Below are positions 1-8,171 of a stretch of DNA of 33,693 bases, one piece after another. The notes beneath the pieces were generated by a model. That model saw only the letters and a list, made by a program, of their open reading frames with translations. It had not been told where the DNA came from and did no database searches. The DNA is from Candidatus Hydrogenedens sp. Its GTDB lineage: Bacteria; Hydrogenedentota; Hydrogenedentia; Hydrogenedentales; CAITNO01. The first letter of the stretch is position 1; every line of letters starts with the position of its first letter. Position numbers and translations under genes: made by a program. The stretch covers positions 1 through 33,693 of the forward strand of contig JAAYJV010000039.1 of NCBI GenBank assembly GCA_012522755.1. Reading direction: 5' to 3'.

Positions 1-287
1 AACGCCGAGCCTATGGATTTCGAGATATGGAGTTCTTTAAATTAAAAATACTTGCGTTACACGAAGCAAAAATCAAACTCGTCGGATAGAAACATCAAGT
101 ACGCAAAAACCGGATGAGCCCTTTTTTCTCTCTTTCCTTTCGCGTCCTTTTTGGGCTTTTCGCGGTTAAATAAAAAAGCTTTATTTGGTTGCGGCTGTGC
201 TGCGCTGTTGTTTCAAGGGGCGTCGTGTCAGTGTCATCTCTTCGGTAAAGAAGTATTTCTCCGTACACTCAGTACCTCTGTGGTGAA
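1..287. other. Left-edge non-coding stretch with repeat remnants
   Basis: No credible gene was found here. The only open frame, reaching from 151 into the SGNH gene, starts with TTG, has no ribosome-binding site and lies antisense to a real gene. Two stretches look like degenerate dispersed repeats: about 134-178 (TTTCGCGTCC...TTTTCGCGG, followed by an A-rich run) and about 250-298 (CTCCGTACACTCAGTACC then TCTGTGGTGAATC). Both resemble sequences in other gaps of the window. No clear terminator was seen for the SGNH gene that ends at 288. Confidence 0.5.
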
Positions 288-1346
288 TCAAAAACCAACA
301 CTCTTCAACACTTCAAAATACAGCCAATGCCCGAAATCACTGGGATGATTGATATTATTGCCCAAAAGGCTTGCACAATCTTTTCTTTCCAATGCCCGGA
401 TCCAGCTGGCAAAGACATCCGCATAAGCGCAATTCTGTTCCGAAGCCACCTCTTCCGTCACAGCCGCATAAGCCTCCATACGATGAGAACCGTGTTTCCA
501 ATCGGGATTGGGCGGAAAAGCGGAAAAAAGAATGACTTCCGCCCCTGTGCTCTCTTTGATGGAGGAAACAATGTGGGTCAGTTTTGTTCCGAAATCCTCC
601 GGTTCAATCCAACCTTTGTTATGGTCATTCATGCCGAAACCCACGAGTACAAGATCGGGTTCCCGGCTCAGCACTTTTTCTTCCAGTCTTTCAATTCCCT
701 GTACTGTGCTGTCCCCGCCTGTTGCCCCATTTTCCAGAATGATATGCGCCTGAGGGAATTGCTCGCCCAACCAGGTTGCGTAACGTTCAGGAAATTGGAG
801 CTTCAACTCAGAGGCATCGCCACCAGCGGTAATACTGTCGCCATAGGCAATGACTTTAAAGTCGCCCCCTTCTTCCAGGCGCTTCTTGCTTTTCTTCAGG
901 GATGCTTCCTGCAGGGTTGGGGTAAACAAATCAAGTTTTTCAGCAGACTCATAATCCACGTAAACAAAAAAGTCGGAATTGCCGAAGCCCGGGAAATCCA
1001 CATGATTGAATTCTTTTTCCCCATAGAGCATGTTGGTTGAAAAATCCGGGATGGCGGACTGAGCTGTACGGCGCAGGGTTCCTTTATCGGGATCAAGAAG
1101 ATAATCGACCCCTTCTTTATAAACCTGGGAATTTTCTTTATCAGCCAGATAGGTACTCCGCACCACTACCGTTTCCGGCAAAATATTTTCACATAAAAGA
1201 AATGCTTCTTCTTCAGCCACCAGAACCAGGCTCTCCCCCACTATTCCGGTATTTGCGTCATTGGTCTGTGCGGGAATTGCCAGAGCGGTGACAAGAAATA
1301 AAGCACGGAAAAGAGTCAGGGATTTCTTGAAAATAAAGAGCTTCAT
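288..1346 (-). CDS. Secreted SGNH/GDSL-family hydrolase (putative carbohydrate esterase or lipase)
   Basis: This is a 352-residue protein of the SGNH hydrolase superfamily, whose members deacylate carbohydrates or lipids. An N-terminal signal peptide (about residues 1-27, hydrophobic core with an AIPA-Q site) suggests export. Residues 28-150 form an unassigned N-terminal domain. The SGNH fold begins near 163: block I GDSITAGG has the nucleophile Ser171, block II has Gly210-211, block III GMND has Asn240, and block V DFGH has Asp337 and His340. All catalytic residues are therefore present. The ATG is preceded by GAGGAAAG, a good ribosome-binding site. It lies 46 bp behind typA on the same strand, so read-through is possible. 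Substrate is unknown. Because the neighbourhood encodes glycosidases, an acetyl-xylan- or rhamnogalacturonan-acetylesterase-like role is a reasonable inference only. Confidence 0.85.
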   Translation of the reverse strand: MKLFIFKKSLTLFRALFLVTALAIPAQTNDANTGIVGESLVLVAEEEAFLLCENILPETVVVRSTYLADKENSQVYKEGVDYLLDPDKGTLRRTAQSAIPDFSTNMLYGEKEFNHVDFPGFGNSDFFVYVDYESAEKLDLFTPTLQEASLKKSKKRLEEGGDFKVIAYGDSITAGGDASELKLQFPERYATWLGEQFPQAHIILENGATGGDSTVQGIERLEEKVLSREPDLVLVGFGMNDHNKGWIEPEDFGTKLTHIVSSIKESTGAEVILFSAFPPNPDWKHGSHRMEAYAAVTEEVASEQNCAYADVFASWIRALERKDCASLLGNNINHPSDFGHWLYFEVLKSVGF

Positions 1347-1366
1347 TATTCTTTCCTCGGATTGAT

Positions 1367-1380
1367 TCCTGAAGTCAGGA
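1367..1380. other. Short inverted repeat between typA and the SGNH gene
   Basis: TCCTGA-AG-TCAGGA forms 6-bp arms around a 2-bp centre. It lies between the typA stop codon and the SGNH start, upstream of the SGNH ribosome-binding site. It could be a protein-binding palindrome or chance. No T-run follows, so it is not a convincing terminator. Confidence 0.25.
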
Positions 1381-1392
1381 TACCTTTACTGA

Positions 1393-3288
1393 CTATCCTT
1401 CCACAGCGTTCATATGCCGTTCAATTTTTTTGCGTTCCTCATGATTCAGGATGGCTTTTCTCAATCGAAGGGCTGTGGGAGTAATTTCCATCAGTTCATC
1501 TTTGGCGATCCATTCGAGGGCACTTTCCAGAGTCAAGGTGCGGGGCACGTCAAAAGTGACGGTCTGGTCTTTGGTGGCCGCCCGGTGATTGGTCAGGGCC
1601 TTGCGTTTTGTAGGATTGCAGGGCAGGTCACCGGGGCGTGCATTCTCACCGATGATCATGCCTGTATACACCTCGGTCATGGGCGTAATGAAGAGGGTTC
1701 CCCGCTGTTGAAGATTTTCCAGGCTGTATCCTGTGGCCAAGCCTGTATCCATGCTGATCATGGAACCCCGATTTCTTCCCGAAACAGGGCCATACCAGGG
1801 GGCATAAGCGGCGAAACGTGATGCCAGGATACCCAGTCCTCTGGTATCGGTCAGAAACTCGCTTCTGTAGCCGATGAGTCCCCGCGTAGGCATGCGGAAT
1901 TCCATACGGATCATCTCACCGGCACCTGTGTACATGGCTTGCAACTCCCCCTTGCGCTCAGAGACTTTTTCAATGACAATGCCCTGATGCTCCCGCATGA
2001 CATCGATTACCACCTCTTCCACCGGTTCGAGCAGGGTGCCATCGTCCCCGATCTGGGTGATGACTTCCGGCGCAGACACACAAAATTCCAGACCTTCCCG
2101 CCGCATTTCCTCGATGAGGATGGACAGATGCAGCTCTCCACGGCCTGAGACTTTGAGCGCATCCATACGTCCCACTTCTTCCACGCGCAGAGATACATTG
2201 ACGCGCAGTTCACGCATCAGACGTTCTTTCAGCTGTCGTTGTGTGATGGCCTTCCCTTCTCGGCCTGAAAAAGGCCCGCTGTTGATGAGAAACATCATGG
2301 ATACCGTGGGCTCTTCAATATCGAGGGGAGGCCGTGCCGCATTGTCAAGTTCCACAGCAGCCAGAGTATCGCCTATATTCAACTCTTTGGGTCCAGCCAG
2401 GGTAACAATATCTCCCGCACCTGCACTCTCTACAGCGACTGTGGTCTGGCCCTGGGTTGCCCAGAGATAAAGGGCCTTTTCCTCACTCTTTCCCGACACT
2501 TCCCATTCGAAGCTCTCATTGTCGTTGTAAAGATTCTTTGCCTCTTTGCGACGGGTGATCCAGCGGTTGATCTCCATGCCCTTACTCAGGCGGCCCTGCA
2601 GAATGCGGCCAGTACCTGTACGACCGATGTGATCATTCCAGCCTATGGCGTTGACCTGCATGAGAAAAGGAGCTTCTTCATCTCCTTCGGGAGGCGGTAC
2701 GTGATCGATAATGCTTTCAAAGAGGGCGTCCATGCCTTCTTCCGGAGTGCCTTCGGGATCGCGGGACAACCAGCCGTTCAGACCTGAACCGTAGAGAGTG
2801 ATGAAATCACATTGTTCTTCCGTTGCGCCCAGAGTTACAAAAAGATCAAAGGTCTGGTCCAGGGCACGGAGAGGTTCGGCCTGAGGACGGTCCACTTTAT
2901 TGATGATGACAATAGGTTTCAGGCCGGAACGCAGGGCGCGCATGAGCACATAGCGTGTCTGCGGCATGGGACCTTCATTGGCATCCACCAGCAGCAGAAC
3001 AGAATCCACCATGGAAAGGACCCGTTCCACCTCTCCGGAAAAATCCGCATGACCGGGCGTATCAATGATATTGATGAGATGATCTTTCCACTCAACCGTA
3101 CAATGTTTGGAACGGATGGTGATGCCCCGTTCCCGTTCCAGTTCGTTATTGTCCATGAAACGCTTGGCAACCCTTGCATTTTCACGGAACATGCGGGCGG
3201 CCCGGAAAATACTGTCGATAAGCGTGGTTTTCCCATGGTCAATATGAGCGATGATAGCGACATTTCTGATGGACTTGAGAGAATGCAT
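1393..3288 (-). CDS. typA: Ribosome-associated translational GTPase TypA/BipA
   Basis: TypA/BipA is an EF-G-like GTPase that binds the 70S ribosome and helps 50S assembly and stress or cold adaptation. The 631-residue product is slightly longer than the usual 605-615. All G motifs are visible: G1 AHIDHGKTT at 14-22, G2 RGITI at 54-58, G3 DTPGH at 76-80 and G4 NKVD at 130-133. The domain II beta-barrel, EF-G-like domains III and V (for example the [10 protein letters not shown] segment) and the C-terminal BipA-specific region follow. The ATG at 3288 begins a classical N-terminus. A GGAG lies 12 nt upstream, which is rather distant. TATAAA sits just 5 nt before the start and a bulged hairpin lies 30 nt upstream, so initiation may be unusual. 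It stands 215 bp behind the lactonase gene and 46 bp before the SGNH gene. Confidence 0.97.
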   Translation of the reverse strand: MHSLKSIRNVAIIAHIDHGKTTLIDSIFRAARMFRENARVAKRFMDNNELERERGITIRSKHCTVEWKDHLINIIDTPGHADFSGEVERVLSMVDSVLLLVDANEGPMPQTRYVLMRALRSGLKPIVIINKVDRPQAEPLRALDQTFDLFVTLGATEEQCDFITLYGSGLNGWLSRDPEGTPEEGMDALFESIIDHVPPPEGDEEAPFLMQVNAIGWNDHIGRTGTGRILQGRLSKGMEINRWITRRKEAKNLYNDNESFEWEVSGKSEEKALYLWATQGQTTVAVESAGAGDIVTLAGPKELNIGDTLAAVELDNAARPPLDIEEPTVSMMFLINSGPFSGREGKAITQRQLKERLMRELRVNVSLRVEEVGRMDALKVSGRGELHLSILIEEMRREGLEFCVSAPEVITQIGDDGTLLEPVEEVVIDVMREHQGIVIEKVSERKGELQAMYTGAGEMIRMEFRMPTRGLIGYRSEFLTDTRGLGILASRFAAYAPWYGPVSGRNRGSMISMDTGLATGYSLENLQQRGTLFITPMTEVYTGMIIGENARPGDLPCNPTKRKALTNHRAATKDQTVTFDVPRTLTLESALEWIAKDELMEITPTALRLRKAILNHEERKKIERHMNAVEG

Positions 3289-3317
3289 TGTTATTTATAG
3301 CTCCGGACAGCTGAATA

Positions 3318-3342
3318 CTGGCCTGGAATCAGATTCCGCCAG
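3318..3342 (-). promoter_or_regulatory. Bulged hairpin upstream of typA
   Basis: CTGGC and GGAAT on the left arm pair with ATTCC and GCCAG on the right arm around a 3-nt CAG loop, with a 2-nt bulge (CT). This gives 10 base pairs. It sits 30 nt upstream of the typA ATG and about 160 nt past the lactonase stop. It has no following T-run. It may be a 5'-UTR element or an operator of typA. Function is inferred from position only. Confidence 0.35.
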
Positions 3343-3503
3343 AGACAACTCACTCAGTGAAGAAAGAGGATGAAGTATCAGGAAAACACCCGGGATTCGT
3401 GTTTATACGAGGGAGGATGAGGTGATATTATGCGCCTTCAGGGTAGGCCAGCACAATTTTTTTACCTGCGACCCTCGTCTTTGCAATGATTTTATGCGAT
3501 CCT

Positions 3504-4667
3504 TCAGTCTTCGGATGGCTGTGAATAGAAGAGCACACATACGGCATTGGGAACACGCACTTCCTGATTCAAATCCTCCAGAAGGCCTGTCTCAGGGTTT
3601 ACACGAAAAGCCCGGACCGTGCCGCTCAGTTCATTGCCCACGACACAATACGCACCATCGGGCGACAGAGAAAAATGACGGGGACTGCGGCCTCCTGTCG
3701 GGATCTGGCCAGCACTGTCGAGCAATCCTGTTTCCAAGTCCACTGTAAATACGGCGATGCTGTCGTGGCCTCTGTTGGAGGCGTAAACAAATTTTCCTGA
3801 AGGATGCACACGAATTTCAGCTGTTGTGCTCTCTCCTGTGAAATCCTCGGGCAAAGTGGCAATGGTCTGCAAGTATTTCAAGGCACCTGAAGCTTCCTCA
3901 ACACCACAGACCGTAACGGTGTTGGCAAGTTCATTGACCACATAGGCAAAGGGCTTTGCGGGATGAAAGGCGAAATGCCGGGGACCGGATCCGGCTTCAA
4001 CGGAAAGGGACGCTTCCTTCTGAAGTGTTAACAGACCATGCTCCTCATCAAAATCATAGCGCAATACTTTGTCTATACCCAGATCAGCCACGTAAAGTCC
4101 TGTTCCTTCCTTATTGAAAGTCACAGAATGGGCGTGGGGGCCTTTCTGACGCGTGGGATGAGTGCCGGATCCTTCATGGGTCCAATAACCGCAGAGAGCT
4201 TCCAGGAACCCTTCCCCGTCCAGAGGAAAAAGACTTACACTGCCATTACCGTAGTTGGCGACGGCAATATGGCTGTTCGTTCCTGACACGGCCAGATGAC
4301 AGGGTTCCGTTCCTTTCACGGGCATACGGTGGATTGGCGGCAGTTTACCGGATCTTCCATCCACGGAAAAGGCATTGAGAAAGCCTTCCCGTTGTCCCTC
4401 CTCATTGAGAGCGTTGCCCACGCTGTAAAGAACAGGTGCTCTGGAATGAAGAGCGAGGAAGGAAGGGTTTTCCGTCTCAACGGCAAGCATGGGATCTGTG
4501 AGTTCACCTGTGTCCTTCTTCATATTCAGACTGTAAATACCCTGGCTGTCTCCGTGCGTATAGGTGCCGATAAAGAGCAGCCAGTTGTCTTCAGCAGCCT
4601 GAGCGCCGGCGGTCATTGCGCCGCAAAGCAGTGTGAATACCAGATTCGTCATGATCCTCTTTGTCAT
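3504..4667 (-). CDS. Secreted lactonase-family seven-bladed beta-propeller protein (6-phosphogluconolactonase-like)
   Basis: This 387-residue protein matches the lactonase (Pgl/YbhE-like, PF10282) beta-propeller family. The motif FIGTYTHGDSQGIYSLNM, just after the leader, is the typical first blade. Repeated blade motifs such as RHFAFHPAKPFAYVVNE, VHPSGKFVYASNRGHDSIA and RHFSLSPDGAYCVVGNE are diagnostic. A signal peptide (about residues 1-24, ending AGAQA-AE) makes it extracytoplasmic, so the cytosolic pentose-phosphate role of E. coli Pgl is unlikely. Hydrolysis of a sugar lactone outside the cytoplasm is an inference. The ATG has GGAG 8 nt upstream. It starts 27 bp after the GH106-like glycosidase stop codon, so the two are very likely co-transcribed. 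Some family members are now known as non-enzymatic propellers, so the activity is uncertain. Confidence 0.85.
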   Translation of the reverse strand: MTKRIMTNLVFTLLCGAMTAGAQAAEDNWLLFIGTYTHGDSQGIYSLNMKKDTGELTDPMLAVETENPSFLALHSRAPVLYSVGNALNEEGQREGFLNAFSVDGRSGKLPPIHRMPVKGTEPCHLAVSGTNSHIAVANYGNGSVSLFPLDGEGFLEALCGYWTHEGSGTHPTRQKGPHAHSVTFNKEGTGLYVADLGIDKVLRYDFDEEHGLLTLQKEASLSVEAGSGPRHFAFHPAKPFAYVVNELANTVTVCGVEEASGALKYLQTIATLPEDFTGESTTAEIRVHPSGKFVYASNRGHDSIAVFTVDLETGLLDSAGQIPTGGRSPRHFSLSPDGAYCVVGNELSGTVRAFRVNPETGLLEDLNQEVRVPNAVCVLFYSQPSED

Positions 4668-4694
4668 TCTTTGATCTCCGAAATAATGGTGTTT

Positions 4695-7600
4695 TTAAAT
4701 GGCCTGACGGATGATCAGTTCCGGTTCCTTCAAGATTCCGGCCGGATAGAGATTATAAGCATCCATGAAATCTTTGCCCGTTGTAACCCAGCTTCCCGGA
4801 CCATAGCCACCGGCTCTCAAGGTCACCTGATGCAAGGGTCCGAAACTGTTGCGACGGGTCAGGATTACGGTCAAGGGCAATATTTCGTCTGCAGCCGGTG
4901 CCTCCGTCAATTTGGCTTCATGGGGTGCCCAGGGCAGCAAGGCCTCTTCATCTCCCGGACTGATCTTCGCACAGGCTGCTTCAAAAGCGGGCAGGTGGAA
5001 GAAGACGGTCTCATCGGAATCTTTTGCAACATCGGGAAGTTCCACCAGATATTCTATAGCACCTGAATAGAAAGGCAGGCCCTGATCAGCTATATCAGCA
5101 AACTCCAGCGTCTCGGGAAGTTCTGTCAAAATACGGCGGATCCCGTCGAGGCGTACACCGAATTCGCCCAGCAGATACAAGGCTTCCAGATTCACCTCTT
5201 CATGAAAGTCCACCGATATCTCAATGAGATTCTCACCTGGCTTCAGCATGGACGGAGGCAGCACGAGTTTTCTCAGACAGGTATCCACCCACCAACCGGC
5301 ATCTTCTGCAGTTGACAGAGATTCGCCGTTGACCAGCACGGAAAACATGCCCGGCTGTTCCATGACCAGATAAAGCGCTTCGGGGATTGTCTCCACTTCA
5401 AAATCAAAGCGGATTTTCACAGCACCCCGGATCACTTTTTCCTGCTTTCCTGCAAACCAGGGTTGTAACATTTCGCCACCGCGACGGGCCAGTCCGTAGC
5501 GATCACGGATATACTGATCAATTTTCAATATTTCCATGGGTGTACCATAGCCCACATCGTCAATATTGCAGGCTGCACGGTCGAGGACACAGACATTGGG
5601 CTCACTCAATCTGTAGGGAGCCGGACCTTTCAAAGAAATTCGTCGCACTTCCTTCCAGCTTTCTTTCACCGGAAGAGAAGGATCGGCTTCCGGTCTGATG
5701 ACATACAGCTTTTCGCCGCCAGCCGGGAAATCAACAGAGAAGTGCAGCAAGCCCTCTTCATTGCGGGTGGGCACTGTCATCCGCCCGCCGGTGAGGCTGT
5801 CCCATTCTTCCACGACTCCCTCCCCCTTCACTGTCATGACAAATCCCGGACGGGCTTCTTCCCTGTTGGTATTGAGCGCCATGACATAGCGCAAGGCTCC
5901 GTCCAGACGGCTTTGCGTGAAAATCTGGCGTGTCCAGTCTTCATGCTCCTCATGGGTAATGCTTACAGCCGGTTGAATCCGGTCGGTGCAGGCCTGGAGC
6001 AGCTCTTCGCGCTCGAAGGGTACCTGCAGAGATTTCCCGGCCAGTACAGCAGCACGATCAGAGCGATCGCCATTCACATGAGCAGGAGCCTCGTCTGCAA
6101 AAAGCAGTGAACCGCCCGCCGCCTGAAATGCTTCAAGCATGTCCAGTGTTGTGGCCCGGATGCTTTCCAGACCGGAAACAATAACGAGGTCATAATTTCC
6201 CTTGCCGACCTGCAAAACAGGTCCATCTTTTTGCACCACGTTTCCATGGCGCATGAGGATATCTTCATCTCCAATATCAAAGTCCAGCTGCGCTTCAAAA
6301 AGCCAGGTAAGCAGCTGCTGGTATTTGCGGTCGAGAGCCACAACCTCCGGTGCCGTGGCGGAGAGCCAGCTCGCCCAGCCGGTATGAATCTGTGCCCAGG
6401 CGCTTTCCACTGGGTTCAGCACGAGAATATGACAGTCCGGCTTTCCCCGGGACATGAGCGTGTTGATCCGGGAAAAATAATTTTCCACATGTTTGTATTC
6501 GGGATACCAGGCACTCTGATAAAAAATACTGGCCGGGAAATCCCGTTTCGCTTCTCCTTCCATGGTGTACCAGGACAGATGATGACAGCGCAGATTGATG
6601 CCGAAAAGGCTCTGCCAGTCCCCTACTGCTTTGTGAGAGGCGAAATTGAACTGCCAGCCGGTGCATCCGTAGAGTTCCGACAACATCCATTTTTTGTCCA
6701 GCTGCCGGGCTGTGGAGGCCAGTTGCTTCACGATCCAGTAGTTGCGGTTGCCCTCTGTCAGCACGTCTACACCGGGGTAATCCATGTATTCATAAAAACG
6801 CATCATGGAACCGCAGGGAACAGCCTGGGCGCCCAGAGTGTCCTCGTGGAGAGCGTGACCTGTCAGGATCATATCGTGTTCCTGACACCATTCGAGCATG
6901 GGCTTCGCAAAGTTGTCCAGAAAGAGCTGTTGTATGAGTTCCATGTACTCCCATTTCACCCGGACGATACGCTCGCCCTCCGGTCGCAGGAAGAGCGCCG
7001 GAAGATGATCGAGCAGGTCATAGCCATAAGCATTTGAAAAAGCTTCCGGCAGGGCCCTTGTCCAGGGCGTGCATCTTTCCGAATCAGTCAAGCCACCCTG
7101 GTCGACTTTGTGACACATGACCATGCCCCGGTGAGGCTCATCTGTAAAAATACCTTTGATGGAGGTGCCGATTCGATCACCGCAATGTTCTTTATAAGCC
7201 TCATGGGTCAATGCGATGAAATGTTCCGTCGCCTCTTTGCTCATCGTGTCCAGATAGGTATTGCCATTGTAAAAAGAACTGCTGTCCATGTATTTGACAG
7301 AAAAGGCGAGGACCGTATTTGTTGTTCCCGAATGTTTTTGTCCTTTATCCAGACGCTGCAAATTCCTATAGTTCAATCCATCGAGATCACAGCTGAAAGC
7401 GGCTATAAAACGATCTTCCCACTCAAATTCGGAGGCATCGAAGATGTCCATGAGCAGATATTTCATCTGATATTCTGGGTTCTCTGTGGCCTTCCCTCCC
7501 GCCGATCCACTGGGCCAGCGGTCTTCGTCATAGAGCCAGGCCTCCAGATTGCGCTTTTCAGCTTCGTCAGCACAGACATTGATCAGATCAAACCATTCTT

Positions 7601-7883
7601 CACCCAGATATTCCGTAACAAGACCTGTCCGGGAGTGCATGAAAAAACCGCCGAAGCCCATCTCTTCCAGCACATCAATCTGGCGAAGCAGTTCTTCTTT
7701 TTCCAGCTTGCCATTCCACGACCAGAAGGGTTTCCCCTTATATGCGTTGCTTGGCTCCTGGAAAGACAGCCACGCTGCTTCGTAACGGGAGACGTCTTCA
7801 TTGGCAAAACACACTGGCGCCAAAGCCAGGATCAGGAGAAAAGAGAGAGAAGAAGAAAAAAAGGTACAGAATGAAAATTTCAT
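4695..7883 (-). CDS. Secreted GH106-like glycoside hydrolase (putative alpha-L-rhamnosidase)
   Basis: This is a large 1062-residue exported enzyme. The signal peptide is residues 1-27 (ending VCFA-NE). The catalytic region opens with KPFWSWNGKL at 51-60, then EMGFGGFFMHSRTG at 74-87 and WLYDEDRWPSGSAGG at 116-130, which are hallmarks of GH106 alpha-L-rhamnosidases and relatives. Conserved acidic residues that could be catalytic include Glu249 (FTDEP), Glu347 (HALHED) and Glu403 (LSELYG). Residues from about 480 contain a flavodoxin-like/beta-galactosidase-type middle domain. The C-terminal 300 residues look like a beta-sandwich sugar-binding domain. The start has AGGA 5 nt upstream. The lactonase follows after 27 bp, suggesting an operon. 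Expected role: release of rhamnose or a similar deoxysugar from polysaccharide side chains. The family call is by recognised motifs; the substrate is inferred. Confidence 0.82.
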   Translation of the reverse strand: MKFSFCTFFSSSLSFLLILALAPVCFANEDVSRYEAAWLSFQEPSNAYKGKPFWSWNGKLEKEELLRQIDVLEEMGFGGFFMHSRTGLVTEYLGEEWFDLINVCADEAEKRNLEAWLYDEDRWPSGSAGGKATENPEYQMKYLLMDIFDASEFEWEDRFIAAFSCDLDGLNYRNLQRLDKGQKHSGTTNTVLAFSVKYMDSSSFYNGNTYLDTMSKEATEHFIALTHEAYKEHCGDRIGTSIKGIFTDEPHRGMVMCHKVDQGGLTDSERCTPWTRALPEAFSNAYGYDLLDHLPALFLRPEGERIVRVKWEYMELIQQLFLDNFAKPMLEWCQEHDMILTGHALHEDTLGAQAVPCGSMMRFYEYMDYPGVDVLTEGNRNYWIVKQLASTARQLDKKWMLSELYGCTGWQFNFASHKAVGDWQSLFGINLRCHHLSWYTMEGEAKRDFPASIFYQSAWYPEYKHVENYFSRINTLMSRGKPDCHILVLNPVESAWAQIHTGWASWLSATAPEVVALDRKYQQLLTWLFEAQLDFDIGDEDILMRHGNVVQKDGPVLQVGKGNYDLVIVSGLESIRATTLDMLEAFQAAGGSLLFADEAPAHVNGDRSDRAAVLAGKSLQVPFEREELLQACTDRIQPAVSITHEEHEDWTRQIFTQSRLDGALRYVMALNTNREEARPGFVMTVKGEGVVEEWDSLTGGRMTVPTRNEEGLLHFSVDFPAGGEKLYVIRPEADPSLPVKESWKEVRRISLKGPAPYRLSEPNVCVLDRAACNIDDVGYGTPMEILKIDQYIRDRYGLARRGGEMLQPWFAGKQEKVIRGAVKIRFDFEVETIPEALYLVMEQPGMFSVLVNGESLSTAEDAGWWVDTCLRKLVLPPSMLKPGENLIEISVDFHEEVNLEALYLLGEFGVRLDGIRRILTELPETLEFADIADQGLPFYSGAIEYLVELPDVAKDSDETVFFHLPAFEAACAKISPGDEEALLPWAPHEAKLTEAPAADEILPLTVILTRRNSFGPLHQVTLRAGGYGPGSWVTTGKDFMDAYNLYPAGILKEPELIIRQAI

Positions 7884-7979
7884 GAAGATCCTTTCCAGGA
7901 AGACAATGCTGCTTTGGGCCAGTAAGGGCTCGTTCTTGATCTCATTATTGCAAAAGGGCTTTCAAGGCTGCAAGATAGA

Positions 7980-8026
7980 GCTGTGTTTTGTTTTACCACA
8001 GCGACACAATGGGACACAGAAAAGAT
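7980..8026. repeat. Degenerate ACCACAG-type intergenic repeat with small hairpin
   Basis: A stretch reading TTTTACCACAGCGACAC then AATGGGACACAGAAAAG resembles the reverse complement of the segment near 250-298 (TTCACCACAGAGG...). It includes a GCTGTG/CACAGC hairpin at 7980-8002. It lies in the gap upstream of the GH106-like gene and runs straight into another repeat. It appears to be a decayed dispersed element. Confidence 0.4.
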
Positions 8027-8124
8027 CTACGGTCTTGAAGCGTCCGCTCTGTCCACTGATGCACCAGAAATGCTCTGACCTCCGCCGTCATCCAGGTTTT
8101 TCCGTTTTGTTGTTATTCTCCCAA
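8020..8124 (+). repeat. Dispersed intergenic repeat, copy 1 (two modules)
   Basis: The first module, 8020-8080 (AAAAGATCTACGG... CGTCCGCTCTGTCC... ATGCTCTGACC), is similar to 32481-32548. The second module, 8079-8122 (CCTCCGCCGTCATCC... GTTTTTCCG... TTCTCCC), is similar to 32104-32147. Both comparisons were made by eye and show clear similarity with substitutions and small indels. The repeat occupies the gap between the radical SAM gene and the GH106-like gene. Confidence 0.6.
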
Positions 8125-8130
8125 AAGACT

Positions 8131-8171
8131 GTCTTGGTTCAGCGGAAAATGGACTTTCGTTGAACCAGGAC
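8131..8171. terminator. Long hairpin directly behind a radical SAM gene
   Basis: Bases 8131-8147 (GTCTTGGTTCAGCGGAA) pair with 8155-8171 (TTTCGTTGAACCAGGAC) over 17 positions with a 7-nt loop. On the plus strand three pairs are G-U. On the minus strand the same positions are A-C mismatches. The hairpin abuts the stop codon of the minus-strand radical SAM gene (8172) and is followed in that direction by a short TCTTTTGG. It may act as a terminator, but the pairing is better on the opposite strand, so it could be a palindromic remnant or part of a plus-strand RNA. Confidence 0.45.

Noticed and set aside
151-348. Short plus-strand frame at the left edge
   Set aside because: It starts with TTG, lacks a ribosome-binding site, overlaps a repeat remnant and ends antisense inside the SGNH gene.
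327-1040. Plus-strand open frame of 237 codons
   Set aside because: It lies wholly antisense to the SGNH hydrolase, whose catalytic motifs are intact, and its own product shows no family features.
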